Positions 1 through 6,390 of a stretch of DNA of 6,557 nucleotides are shown in pieces (positions within the stretch are counted from its first letter, which is position 1; each line of letters starts with the position of its first letter). The position numbers were made by a program, and so were the translations under genes. The stretch is from NCBI GenBank assembly GCA_964442435.1, contig CAYTZG010000039.1, positions 1 through 6,557 of the forward strand. Reading direction: 5' to 3'. The notes beneath the pieces were generated by a model. The model saw only the letters and a program-made list of their open reading frames with translations. It had not been told where the DNA came from and did no database searches. This stretch comes from CAMXAS01 sp964442435 (GTDB lineage: Bacteria > Bacteroidota > Bacteroidia > Bacteroidales > P3).

Positions 1-1000
1 ACACCGCGGGCGTGTAGCGCCAGCCCTGAGGGGTGCGGGCAAGCGTGCGGCGGCCGAAGCGGTCGTCGAAGGTCTTGCCACCCTCGCCGTCCAGATAGTT
101 CTGAATGATTTGCTCGATTTGTTCCTGATTGAAATCGCGGGCCTTGAGATACCACTCCCAAAAGCATAGACAGGCGGCCTCGCCCACCTCATCGTGGAAG
201 CGGCGGATTTTGCGCTTGGCAATGAACTCGGCGGGGGCGGCGCCTTCGGACGGAGCCTCCCGCGTCACGAGCCGCGCTTCGGCCGCCGCATACCAAGCCG
301 ACAGAACGGCCTCGTCGCGCTGCAAACTTACGGCTGTCTGCGCGGCGTGCGCCACGGCCTGCGGGTTGAGCTGCCGGCAGAGCGGCAAGAGATGATGCCG
401 GACGCGGTTGCGCAGATAGTCGTCGGCGGCGTTCGTGGCATCGGTGCGGTACGTCAGCCCCTGCGCGGCGGCATAGGCTTCTATCTCGGCGCGGCGCGCG
501 AACAGCAACGGACGTATATACGAACCCTGTGCGGGTTGCATCCCCCGCAGCCCTTTGAGGCCCGTGCCACGCAAGAGATTGAGGTAAAGCGTTTCCGCCT
601 GGTCGTCGGCATGATGCGCCAGCGCACAGGCCTGCCAGCCGTCCTGCGCCATGCACTGTTTGAAGAAAGCGTATCGGAGTTCGCGCGCCGCCATCTCGAT
701 GGAGACGGCCTGCGCCCCGGCATGGGATACCGTATCGAACCGCGTTGTATAGAAAGGCAGACCGGCCTCCCGCGCCAACGCCTCCGCAAAGGCCTGGTCA
801 CCGTCGGCCGCCGCGCCGCGCAACTGGAAATGACAATGCGCCACGGCGAGCTCCAAGGGCAACGCGCCCTGCCGCACCGCCCGCACGAGCAGATGCAACA
901 AGACGGTGGAGTCGGCGCCGCCGCTTACCGCCACGAGCACCCGCTCCCGCCCTTCAAACAGGCGGTGTCGCCTCACATATTGTAAAAAGCGCGCGTACAT
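1..1000 (-). CDS. tilS: tRNA(Ile)-lysidine synthase TilS, 3' end cut off by the window edge
   Basis: TilS uses ATP and lysine to convert C34 of the CAU-anticodon tRNA-Ile to lysidine, so that it reads AUA and is charged with isoleucine; it acts in the cytoplasm. My translation from the ATG at 1000-998 gives 333 complete codons with no interruption. Visible are the N-type ATP pyrophosphatase P-loop SGGADS (residues 26-31), an AHCHFQLRG segment (54-62), SIEMAARELRY (100-110), HHADDQAET (129-137) and DDYLRNRVRHH (193-203), all in TilS order. E. coli TilS has about 430 residues, so roughly 100 C-terminal residues should lie beyond base 1. The start is well fixed: an in-frame TGA lies upstream, with no ATG, GTG or TTG between. 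It begins 38 bp after the infB stop with no terminator or promoter visible, so it is probably the last known gene of the operon. Unlike the genes upstream it uses TTA (codon 6) and CTA (codon 278), which suggests lower expression. Confidence 0.95.
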   Translation of the reverse strand, partial: MYARFLQYVRRHRLFEGRERVLVAVSGGADSTVLLHLLVRAVRQGALPLELAVAHCHFQLRGAAADGDQAFAEALAREAGLPFYTTRFDTVSHAGAQAVSIEMAARELRYAFFKQCMAQDGWQACALAHHADDQAETLYLNLLRGTGLKGLRGMQPAQGSYIRPLLFARRAEIEAYAAAQGLTYRTDATNAADDYLRNRVRHHLLPLCRQLNPQAVAHAAQTAVSLQRDEAVLSAWYAAAEARLVTREAPSEGAAPAEFIAKRKIRRFHDEVGEAACLCFWEWYLKARDFNQEQIEQIIQNYLDGEGGKTFDDRFGRRTLARTPQGWRYTPAV

Positions 1001-1038
1001 GAGCGTAAAGCAAGCACGACGGGTTCAAGCCGCCGCGC

Positions 1039-4000
1039 CTACAACGTCCGTTTCACCTCGGTCTGTTCGTAGCCCTCGATGATATCGCCCACCTTGATGT
1101 CGTTGAAGTTCTCGATGTTCAGACCGCAGTCCTGCCCCACCAGCACTTCCTTGACGTCGTCCTTGAAACGACGCAGCGAACCCAGCTTGCCGGTGTAGGC
1201 CACGATACCGTCGCGGATAATCCGCACCTTGGTGTTGCGCGTCAGGCGGCCGTCCAAGACGATACAGCCCGCCACGGCGCCCACCTTGCTGATTTTGAAG
1301 ACTTCGCGCACCTCAAGGTTGGCCACGATCTTCTCTTGGATTTCGGGCGAAAGCATACCTTCGATGGCGTCTTTGAGTTCGTTGATGGCGTCGTAGATGA
1401 TGGAGTAGAGCCGGATATCGATCTGCTCGCTCTCGGCCAGCTTGCGCGCCGCCAACGACGGACGCACCTGGAAGCCGATGATGATGGCGTTGGAGGCCGA
1501 AGCCAACAGGATATCGCTTTCCGTAATCTGACCCACCGACTTGTGGATGACGTTGACCTGTACCTCCTCGGTCGAGAGTTTGAGCAAGGAGTCGGACAAG
1601 GCCTCGATGGAGCCGTCCACGTCACCCTTGACGATGACGTTGAGTTCCTTGAAGTCGCCGATGGCGATACGGCGTCCGATTTCGTCAAGCGTGATATGCT
1701 TCTGCGTCCGCAGCCCCTGTTCGCGCTGCAGTTGCAAACGGCGGTTGGCGATGTCCTTGGCCTCTTTCTCGTCTTTGGTCACGTTGAACGTGTCGCCGGC
1801 CTGCGGTGCGCCGTTCAAGCCGAGCAACAGCACCGGCGTGGAAGGACCGGCCTTCTTGACGGGCTGGTTACGCTCGTTGTACATGGCCTTGACACGGCCG
1901 CAGGTAGCCCCCGCTATAATCGGGTCGCCCACCGAAACGCTGCCGTCCTGAACGAGAATCTTGGCCACATAGCCGCGCCCCTTGTCCAACGACGATTCCA
2001 CAACCGTACCCTTGGCGCGCCGCCGCGGGTTGGCCTTCAGGTCAAGCATTTCGGCTTCCAGCAACACCTTCTCCAACAGGCTGTCCACATTAAGCCCCTT
2101 CTTGGCCGAGATGTCCTGGCTTTGGTATTTGCCGCCCCACTCCTCTACGAGCAGGTTCATGTCGGCCAATTCCGTCTTGATTTTGTCGGGGTCGGCCTGC
2201 GGCTTGTCGATTTTGTTAATCGCAAATACGATGGGAACGCCGGCCGCCTGCGCGTGGTTGATGGCTTCCACCGTCTGCGGCATCACCTTGTCGTCGGCCG
2301 CCACCACGATAATCGCGATGTCGGTGATTTTGGCACCACGGGCACGCATGGCCGTAAAGGCTTCGTGACCCGGCGTATCGAGGAACGTGATGCGCTTGCC
2401 GTTCTCCAGCTGCACCTCGTAGGCACCGATGTGCTGCGTGATACCGCCGGCCTCGCCCGCGATGACGTTCGACTTGCGGATATAGTCAAGCAACGACGTC
2501 TTACCGTGGTCAACGTGACCCATGACCGTCACAATCGGCGTGCGCGGTTCTTCCTCGCCCACCGCGTCGTCATCGTCCTGATGTTCAAGTTCGTCCAGCA
2601 CCTCGGCATCGACGAACTCAACGGTATAGCCGTATTCCTCGGCCAGAAGCGAAATCGGGTCGGCCGTCAGACGCTGGTTGATGGAGACGAACAGCCCCAA
2701 CGACATACAGGTGGAGATGATATCGGTTACCGGCACGTTCATCATCGTGGCCAACTCGTTTACCGTCACGAACTCGGTCACTTTCAGCACGCGCTGTTCC
2801 TGCATCATCCTTTCCTGTTCCTCCTCCATGTGCTGGCTGATGGTATGCCGTTTCTCGCGGCGGTGCTTGGAGGTCTTGGACTTGCCGAGCGGCGAAAGAC
2901 GCGCCAACGTGTCTTTCAGCGTCTTTTCCACTTCCTGCTCGTTGATCTGGACGTGGGCGTTCTTGTTGTTCTTTTTCTTCTTGTTCTTGCCGGGGGCGTT
3001 GTTATTGCCGCCGCCAACGTTCATGCTGCCGCCCGGACGGCCCATGCCGCCCATGACGGTGTTGCCCGTGGGCTTCTCGCCCACACGCTGCCGTTTCTTC
3101 TTGCCGCCGTTGCCGCCGTCGCGGGACGAGGCCACGGGCTTGGGACGACGCTCAAACTGACCGAGGTCGATTTTCTCGCCCGTAAGACGCGGGCCGGTCA
3201 ACGTTACCTTGGCCGTGGGGATGAAGTTGTCGGGCTTGGCATCGGGGGCCGACGCGCCGGGGGCCGCGGCTTCCGCTTGGGCGGTTTCCGCAGCGGCGGG
3301 CGCTACCGTCTCGGCCGCAGCCGGCGTCACAGCCGGGGTCTCGGCCACCGGCGCGGCGGATTCGCCGCCGGCCGCCGTCTCCGCCGCACGGGACGCTTCC
3401 GCATTCTCCGCCGCCCGCTCTTTGCGGCGTTTGGCAGAGAGTTCACTCAAATCTATCTTGCCGACCACTTTCAACGTGCTGCCGGTGGTTTTCTCCTCCG
3501 CCGGACGCGGTTCTACGGCGGCCGCGTCGGCCCCCGCTTCCGCTACCGGTTCGGCTTCCGCCACCGTTTTTTCCGGCTCCGGTTGCGGTTCCGGTTCAAC
3601 CACCGCTTCGGCCTCCGCCTTGGCGGCCTTGGCCGTTTTGGCCGTGGTCTTGGCGGCCGTCTCTTTCTTCTTCGTGGCCGTCTTCTTGGTCGTTTTGGTC
3701 GTTTCGGCCGGTTTTCCGGCTTCTTCCGCCTCCGCTACCGGCGCGGCTTCCGCAGGGGTTTCCGCTACGGGTTCGGCCGCGGCCTTGCGCGACGTCTTCT
3801 TGGCCAGCTTTTCGGCGGCTTCCGCAGGCTCGTCCGCCTTCGGTTCAGCCTTGGCCTTGGTGGTCTTCGTCTTTTTGGCCGGGCCTTCCAACGACACCTT
3901 CTTGATGCGGAGTTCCTCGTCTTCGGGCTCCATCGTCGGTTCCGCCTCGGGCGCGGCGTTCTTCACGTCTTCCACCGTAATCGGCGCTTTCTTCTTGCCA

Positions 4001-4218
4001 AGCCCCAGGTCAATGTTCTCGGCTTCCTGACGGACCGCCTTGTCGCTCTGGTATTCCTTGGCCAAAAGGGCATACTGTTCCGCGGTAAGTTTGGAATTCG
4101 GGTTGGAGTCGATTTCATGACCCTTCTTCCCCAGGAACTCGATGACGGTCTGTACGCCTATATTGAATTCCTTGGCGGCTTTGGAAAGCCTTACAGCGGT
4201 TTTTGTTTCTTCTGCCAT
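1039..4218 (-). CDS. infB: translation initiation factor IF-2, long N-terminal form
   Basis: IF-2 is the GTPase that delivers formyl-Met-tRNA to the 30S subunit and promotes 50S joining. The protein has 1059 residues, longer than the 890 of E. coli, because of its linker. Order of parts: IF2_N-type domain (about 8-60); low-complexity Ala/Glu/Lys/Pro linker (about 90-360); Gly/Asn- then Lys/Asn-rich patch (about 390-420); charged helix and second IF2_N-type domain (about 460-535); GTPase domain (about 560-730) with G1 GHVDHGKT (567-574), G2 GGITQHIG (591-598), G3 DTPGH (614-618), G4 NKID (668-671), G5 SAK (704-706); domain II (about 735-815); C1 (about 845-950); C2, which binds initiator tRNA (about 970-1055). 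All G motifs are intact, so it should be active. The start is ATG 4218-4216, preceded by A/T-rich sequence without a Shine-Dalgarno; the stop is TAG. It lies 100 bp after nusA. Residues 1 to about 961 use no TTA, CTA or TCA codons, as expected for a highly expressed gene. Confidence 0.99.
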   Translation of the reverse strand: MAEETKTAVRLSKAAKEFNIGVQTVIEFLGKKGHEIDSNPNSKLTAEQYALLAKEYQSDKAVRQEAENIDLGLGKKKAPITVEDVKNAAPEAEPTMEPEDEELRIKKVSLEGPAKKTKTTKAKAEPKADEPAEAAEKLAKKTSRKAAAEPVAETPAEAAPVAEAEEAGKPAETTKTTKKTATKKKETAAKTTAKTAKAAKAEAEAVVEPEPQPEPEKTVAEAEPVAEAGADAAAVEPRPAEEKTTGSTLKVVGKIDLSELSAKRRKERAAENAEASRAAETAAGGESAAPVAETPAVTPAAAETVAPAAAETAQAEAAAPGASAPDAKPDNFIPTAKVTLTGPRLTGEKIDLGQFERRPKPVASSRDGGNGGKKKRQRVGEKPTGNTVMGGMGRPGGSMNVGGGNNNAPGKNKKKKNNKNAHVQINEQEVEKTLKDTLARLSPLGKSKTSKHRREKRHTISQHMEEEQERMMQEQRVLKVTEFVTVNELATMMNVPVTDIISTCMSLGLFVSINQRLTADPISLLAEEYGYTVEFVDAEVLDELEHQDDDDAVGEEEPRTPIVTVMGHVDHGKTSLLDYIRKSNVIAGEAGGITQHIGAYEVQLENGKRITFLDTPGHEAFTAMRARGAKITDIAIIVVAADDKVMPQTVEAINHAQAAGVPIVFAINKIDKPQADPDKIKTELADMNLLVEEWGGKYQSQDISAKKGLNVDSLLEKVLLEAEMLDLKANPRRRAKGTVVESSLDKGRGYVAKILVQDGSVSVGDPIIAGATCGRVKAMYNERNQPVKKAGPSTPVLLLGLNGAPQAGDTFNVTKDEKEAKDIANRRLQLQREQGLRTQKHITLDEIGRRIAIGDFKELNVIVKGDVDGSIEALSDSLLKLSTEEVQVNVIHKSVGQITESDILLASASNAIIIGFQVRPSLAARKLAESEQIDIRLYSIIYDAINELKDAIEGMLSPEIQEKIVANLEVREVFKISKVGAVAGCIVLDGRLTRNTKVRIIRDGIVAYTGKLGSLRRFKDDVKEVLVGQDCGLNIENFNDIKVGDIIEGYEQTEVKRTL

Positions 4219-4318
4219 AAATTCTATTGTGCTTTAAATCGCTTATTTCTCGTTTGGCGACCGCTTCTGCCGATGCCGTGCGTCGGCCGGGCGGGTCACA
4301 CCCGATGCGTCCGTGCGC
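4219..4318 (-). other. nusA-infB spacer with small hairpin and short repeats
   Basis: The nusA-proximal half is GC-rich and contains a 5-bp hairpin CGGGT-GTG-ACCCG (4304-4292). It also has an imperfect direct repeat: GCACGG-ACG-CATCGG (4316-4302) and GCACGGCATCGG (4281-4270). The 50 bases before infB are A/T-rich. There is no T-run after the hairpin, hence no terminator, and no TTTG/TAnnTTTG pair, hence no internal promoter that I can support. Confidence 0.45.
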
Positions 4319-5563
4319 TTATTCCTCGAATTCGGCGCGCAGAATCTGCAACACCTCCGCCACCGTCTCTTCTTCCAAGTCGGTACGTTTGACGAGCTCT
4401 TCCTGCCCGATGTTCAGCGCGTCCTTGGCCGTGTCGCAGCCGATGGCCTTGAGCTGGTCGATAATCCACTGTTCGATTTCATCGCTGAATTCCTGCAAGT
4501 CCACGTCGTCCTCCACGCCGTCGGCCTCACGGTAAACGTCAATCTCATATTCCGACAGACGGCCCGCCAACTTGATGTTGCTGCCGCCCTTGCCGATGGC
4601 CAACGACACTTGGTCGGCTTTCATATATACTTCGGCGCGTTTCTCTTCCTCGTGAATCGTAATCGACGAAACCCGGGCCGGGCTCAGCGCGCGCGTAATC
4701 AACAGTTCGGGGTTCTGCGTCCAGTTGATGACGTCGATGTTCTCGTTGCGCAGTTCCCGCACGATGCCATGGATACGCGAACCCTTCATGCCGACGCAGG
4801 CGCCTACCGGGTCTATGCGGTCGTCGTAGGATTCCACGGCCACCTTGGCGCGTTCGCCCGGTTCACGCACAATGCGCTTGATGGTAATCAGGCCGTCGAA
4901 CACTTCGGGCACCTCCTGTTCAAACAGACGTTCGAGGAACACCGGACTCGTGCGCGAGAGGATGACCACCGGCACGTTGTTGCGCACGTCCACTTTCAGC
5001 ACCACGGCGCGCAACGTATCGCCCTTGCGGTAGAAGTCGGCCGGAATCTGTTCGCTCTTGGGAAGCACGAGCTCGATGCCGTTGTCGTCCAACAGCAACG
5101 TCTCCTTCTTCCAAATCTGGTAAACCTCGCCCGTAATGATGTCGCCGATGCGTTCCTTATAACGTTTGTAGATGATATTGTTCTCGTATTCCTGAATCTT
5201 GGAAACCAACGTCTGACGGATGTTGAGAATCTCGCGGCGGCCGAAGTCCTTGAGGAAAATCTGCTGCGAAACCTCTTCGCCCACTTCAAAGTCCGGTTCA
5301 ATCTTGATGGCGTCCGAATAGCGGATCTGCAACGTATCGTCCGTAAATTCGGCATCGTCCACAATCGTCAGGTTGCGCCAGATTTCCAAGTCACCCTTGT
5401 CGATGTTGACGATAATGTCGATATTCTCGTCCGAGCCGTACTTCTTCAGCAAAGTACTTTTGAAAACTTCTTCCAAAATACGCATCATCGTTTCCCTGTC
5501 TATGCTCTTGAGATCCTTGAACTCAGAGAAACTATCCACCAGATTGATGTTTTCGTTTGCCAT
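4319..5563 (-). CDS. nusA: transcription termination/antitermination factor NusA
   Basis: NusA binds RNA polymerase and nascent RNA, and modulates pausing, intrinsic termination and antitermination. The 414-residue protein shows an N-terminal polymerase-binding domain (about 1-135, including KGDLEIWRN at 56-64), an S1 domain (about 139-205, starting GDIITGEVYQIW), KH1 (about 235-290) with loop GMKG (258-261), and KH2 (about 300-350) with loop GKGG (324-327). The tail (about 362-414) looks like one helix-hairpin-helix module, with AIGCDTAKDALNIGQEEL then LEEETVAEVLQ. It is shorter than the 495-residue E. coli protein, which has two acidic C-terminal repeats. The start ATG 5563-5561 follows an A-rich, G-poor stretch without a Shine-Dalgarno; the stop is TAA. 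It sits between rimP and infB as in most bacteria. No TTA, CTA or TCA codon is used. In E. coli NusA influences expression of its own operon; the terminator-like leader upstream of rimP makes that plausible here, but it is untested. Confidence 0.99.
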   Translation of the reverse strand: MANENINLVDSFSEFKDLKSIDRETMMRILEEVFKSTLLKKYGSDENIDIIVNIDKGDLEIWRNLTIVDDAEFTDDTLQIRYSDAIKIEPDFEVGEEVSQQIFLKDFGRREILNIRQTLVSKIQEYENNIIYKRYKERIGDIITGEVYQIWKKETLLLDDNGIELVLPKSEQIPADFYRKGDTLRAVVLKVDVRNNVPVVILSRTSPVFLERLFEQEVPEVFDGLITIKRIVREPGERAKVAVESYDDRIDPVGACVGMKGSRIHGIVRELRNENIDVINWTQNPELLITRALSPARVSSITIHEEEKRAEVYMKADQVSLAIGKGGSNIKLAGRLSEYEIDVYREADGVEDDVDLQEFSDEIEQWIIDQLKAIGCDTAKDALNIGQEELVKRTDLEEETVAEVLQILRAEFEE

Positions 5564-5638
5564 TGTCGTTTTTGCTTTGTAATTTATTTTGTATGTTTTA
5601 TTTCTGTCGTTATCGCTTTTTTCCGCGTGACCCCACGC
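5564..5638 (-). other. rimP-nusA spacer with hairpin and A-rich nusA leader
   Basis: Directly after the rimP stop, minus-strand GCGTG (5638-5634), loop GGGT, CACGC (5629-5625) forms a 5-bp hairpin. It is followed by an A-run, not a T-run, so it is not an intrinsic terminator. The rest, up to the nusA ATG, is strongly A-rich and G-poor, the kind of unstructured sequence that Bacteroidota genes tend to use in place of a Shine-Dalgarno. No promoter is visible. Confidence 0.5.
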
Positions 5639-6136
5639 CTAAAACACGATTTCTATGCGCGCTTCCTTGATTTGCCCGTAAGCGAAATAGCGGTCGGGGT
5701 TCTCCCCGGCTTCCGCGGCGGCCTTGTTCTTGCGGCCCTTCGGCATATCGCAGTGCAACGTCACGCCCTCGTCGTCGGCCGACACCACCGTGCCTTTCCA
5801 CGTGTTGTTCTCGCGGTCAACCAGTTTGAGCCGACGGCCGATGTTCTTCTTATATTGCCGCGCCTTCTTGAGCGGTCGGTCCAAACCCGCCGACGAGACC
5901 TCGATTTCGAAGTCCTCCTTGTCGCGGTCCAACCCACCCTCGATATGGCGGCTCACCGGCACGCAGTCCTCTATCGAAACGCCCGATTCGGCGTCGATGA
6001 ACACGCGGATGACGTTGCGCGGCGAAACGATGGTGTCCACCTCAAACAGGTCGGCCGCCGCGCCCGCCGCCGCTCTCGCCTCGTTGCGCAGAGCCAGGGC
6101 CTCTTCCAGCAAAGTATGAATCGTTTCTTTGTTCAT
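5639..6136 (-). CDS. rimP: ribosome maturation factor RimP
   Basis: RimP (DUF150 family) binds pre-30S particles and promotes late 30S assembly. From ATG 6136-6134 the protein has 165 residues, close to the usual 150-165. The N-terminal alpha/beta domain (about 1-90) contains VSIEDCVPVSRHIE (53-66) and ends in the family signature EVSSAGLDRPLK (79-90; many relatives have SSPGLDRPL). The C-terminal SH3-like domain (about 91-165) contains a basic then Ala/Glu-rich insertion at about 132-148, then YFAYGQIKEARI (150-161). An Ala-rich stretch at about 19-28 appears to be extra compared with the Bacteroides protein as I remember it. A start at TTG 6145 would add three residues (Leu-rich) but would lie inside the terminator-like hairpin and T-run, so the ATG is preferred. 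It is the first gene of the operon; the stop is TAG, followed after 75 bp by nusA. Confidence 0.95.
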   Translation of the reverse strand: MNKETIHTLLEEALALRNEARAAAGAAADLFEVDTIVSPRNVIRVFIDAESGVSIEDCVPVSRHIEGGLDRDKEDFEIEVSSAGLDRPLKKARQYKKNIGRRLKLVDRENNTWKGTVVSADDEGVTLHCDMPKGRKNKAAAEAGENPDRYFAYGQIKEARIEIVF

Positions 6137-6171
6137 AAGCAACAAAAAAGGGGCTGCACGCCCCCTCTCAT
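6133..6171 (-). CDS. possible 12-codon leader ORF overlapping the rimP start
   Basis: ATG 6171-6169 opens a frame encoding MRGGVQPLFCCL, whose TGA stop (6135-6133) overlaps the rimP ATG in an ATGA junction. The ORF runs across the whole terminator-like hairpin, so a ribosome translating it would melt the hairpin and deliver itself to rimP. There is no Shine-Dalgarno, which is normal for this phylum and so not informative. An ORF this short can arise by chance; it resembles no protein I know. A second, five-codon ORF lies upstream at 6199-6182 (MRREI). Confidence 0.22.
   Translation of the reverse strand: MRGGVQPLFCCL
6144..6169 (-). terminator. intrinsic-terminator-like hairpin just before rimP
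   Basis: On the minus strand GGGGC (6164-6160), loop GTGCA, GCCCC (6154-6150) is followed at once by six T (6149-6144). The stem can extend outward by five A-U or G-U pairs using GAGAG (6169-6165) and the T-run. This is the form of an intrinsic terminator. Because it lies downstream of the predicted promoter and 8 bases ahead of the rimP ATG, it would act on the operon itself as an attenuator, or, as a folded RNA, would cover the ribosome-binding region. The weak point is the short 5-bp GC core. Confidence 0.5.
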
Positions 6172-6207
6172 CTCTTAAACCTTAAATCTCCCGCCTCATC
6201 CGTCCTA

Positions 6208-6221
6208 TGGCGTGCCCGCCA
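6208..6221 (-). promoter_or_regulatory. small hairpin at the 5' end of the rimP leader
   Basis: Minus-strand TGGCG (6221-6217), loop GGCA, CGCCA (6212-6208) forms a 5-bp stem with a 4-nt loop a few bases after the predicted transcription start. TGGCG at 6230-6226 could pair with the same 3' arm. The loop and 3' arm (GCACGCC) are also perfectly complementary to seven bases of the later terminator-like hairpin, so the two structures could exclude each other. It might only protect the 5' end. Confidence 0.35.
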
Positions 6222-6230
6222 ATAACGCCA

Positions 6231-6262
6231 CAAAGATACATTATTTATATCGCTTTTCCAAA
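6231..6262 (-). promoter_or_regulatory. probable operon promoter, Bacteroidota type
   Basis: Read on the minus strand, TTTG (6262-6259) is followed by a 20-bp spacer and TATCTTTG (6238-6231). This fits the known Bacteroidota primary-sigma pattern, a -33 TTTG and a -7 TAnnTTTG separated by about 19-21 bp, at every fixed base. Transcription should start near 6226, giving a rimP leader of about 90 nt. No equally good match is visible between this point and tilS, so it is the likely promoter for the whole operon. The start site has not been measured. Confidence 0.75.
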
Positions 6263-6321
6263 TCGCAATGCAAACATCGCTTTTTCAGCACTCTGCATTT
6301 GTGCGACAGGGTTGCCCAAAT

Positions 6322-6363
6322 CGCCGCCGAACTTCACGAAGAGTCGAAATCTCTTGCGCGGCG
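6322..6363. repeat. nested inverted repeats in the upstream region
   Basis: Outer arms CGCCGC (6322-6327) and GCGGCG (6358-6363) enclose inner arms AAGAG (6339-6343) and CTCTT (6351-6355) with a 7-nt loop. Either strand could fold as a two-helix RNA of 42 nt. The inner arm has the size of a tRNA T-arm but lacks the loop pattern and the rest of a tRNA. It may be a remnant, a small RNA element or chance. Confidence 0.3.
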
Positions 6364-6390
6364 CGGGGGATGTTCTTGTGACAAAATTTA

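Larger units (their letters stand above)
6137..6226 (-). promoter_or_regulatory. rimP operon 5' leader, candidate attenuator region
   Basis: This is the stretch between the predicted transcription start and the rimP ATG. It contains a 5-bp hairpin near the 5' end, a GC-rich hairpin with T-run next to rimP, two copies of TTTAAG in tandem (GATTTAAGGTTTAAGAG), two GATGAG copies, and two small ORFs. Such length and structure are more than a simple untranslated leader needs. No sequence I recognise as a named riboswitch or ribosomal-protein leader is present. Regulation is inferred. Confidence 0.45.

Noticed and set aside
194..985. Plus-strand open frame of 263 codons in the tilS region
   Set aside because: The opposite strand reads through as TilS with its P-loop and family motifs; the plus-strand frame has none.
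3001..4020. Short repeats in infB as a tandem-repeat or CRISPR-like locus
   Set aside because: They encode the low-complexity Ala/Glu/Lys/Pro linker of IF-2; there is no regular repeat-spacer structure.
1336..4392. Plus-strand open frame of 1018 codons opposite infB
   Set aside because: It is codon-aligned with infB and stays open only because infB avoids TTA, CTA and TCA codons. Its translation is Arg/Leu/Gly-rich with no recognisable domain, while infB has full IF-2 motifs.
6137..6145. TTG start for rimP three codons upstream of the ATG
   Set aside because: It lies in the T-run of the terminator-like hairpin, and the ATG at 6136 gives the expected protein length.
4313..6178. Plus-strand open frame of 621 codons opposite nusA and rimP
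   Set aside because: The same effect: codon-aligned antisense shadow running across two genes and their spacer, with no protein-family features.
6339..6355. tRNA T-arm-like hairpin
   Set aside because: Stem and loop sizes fit, but the T-loop base pattern is out of register and no acceptor, D or anticodon arms can be found.
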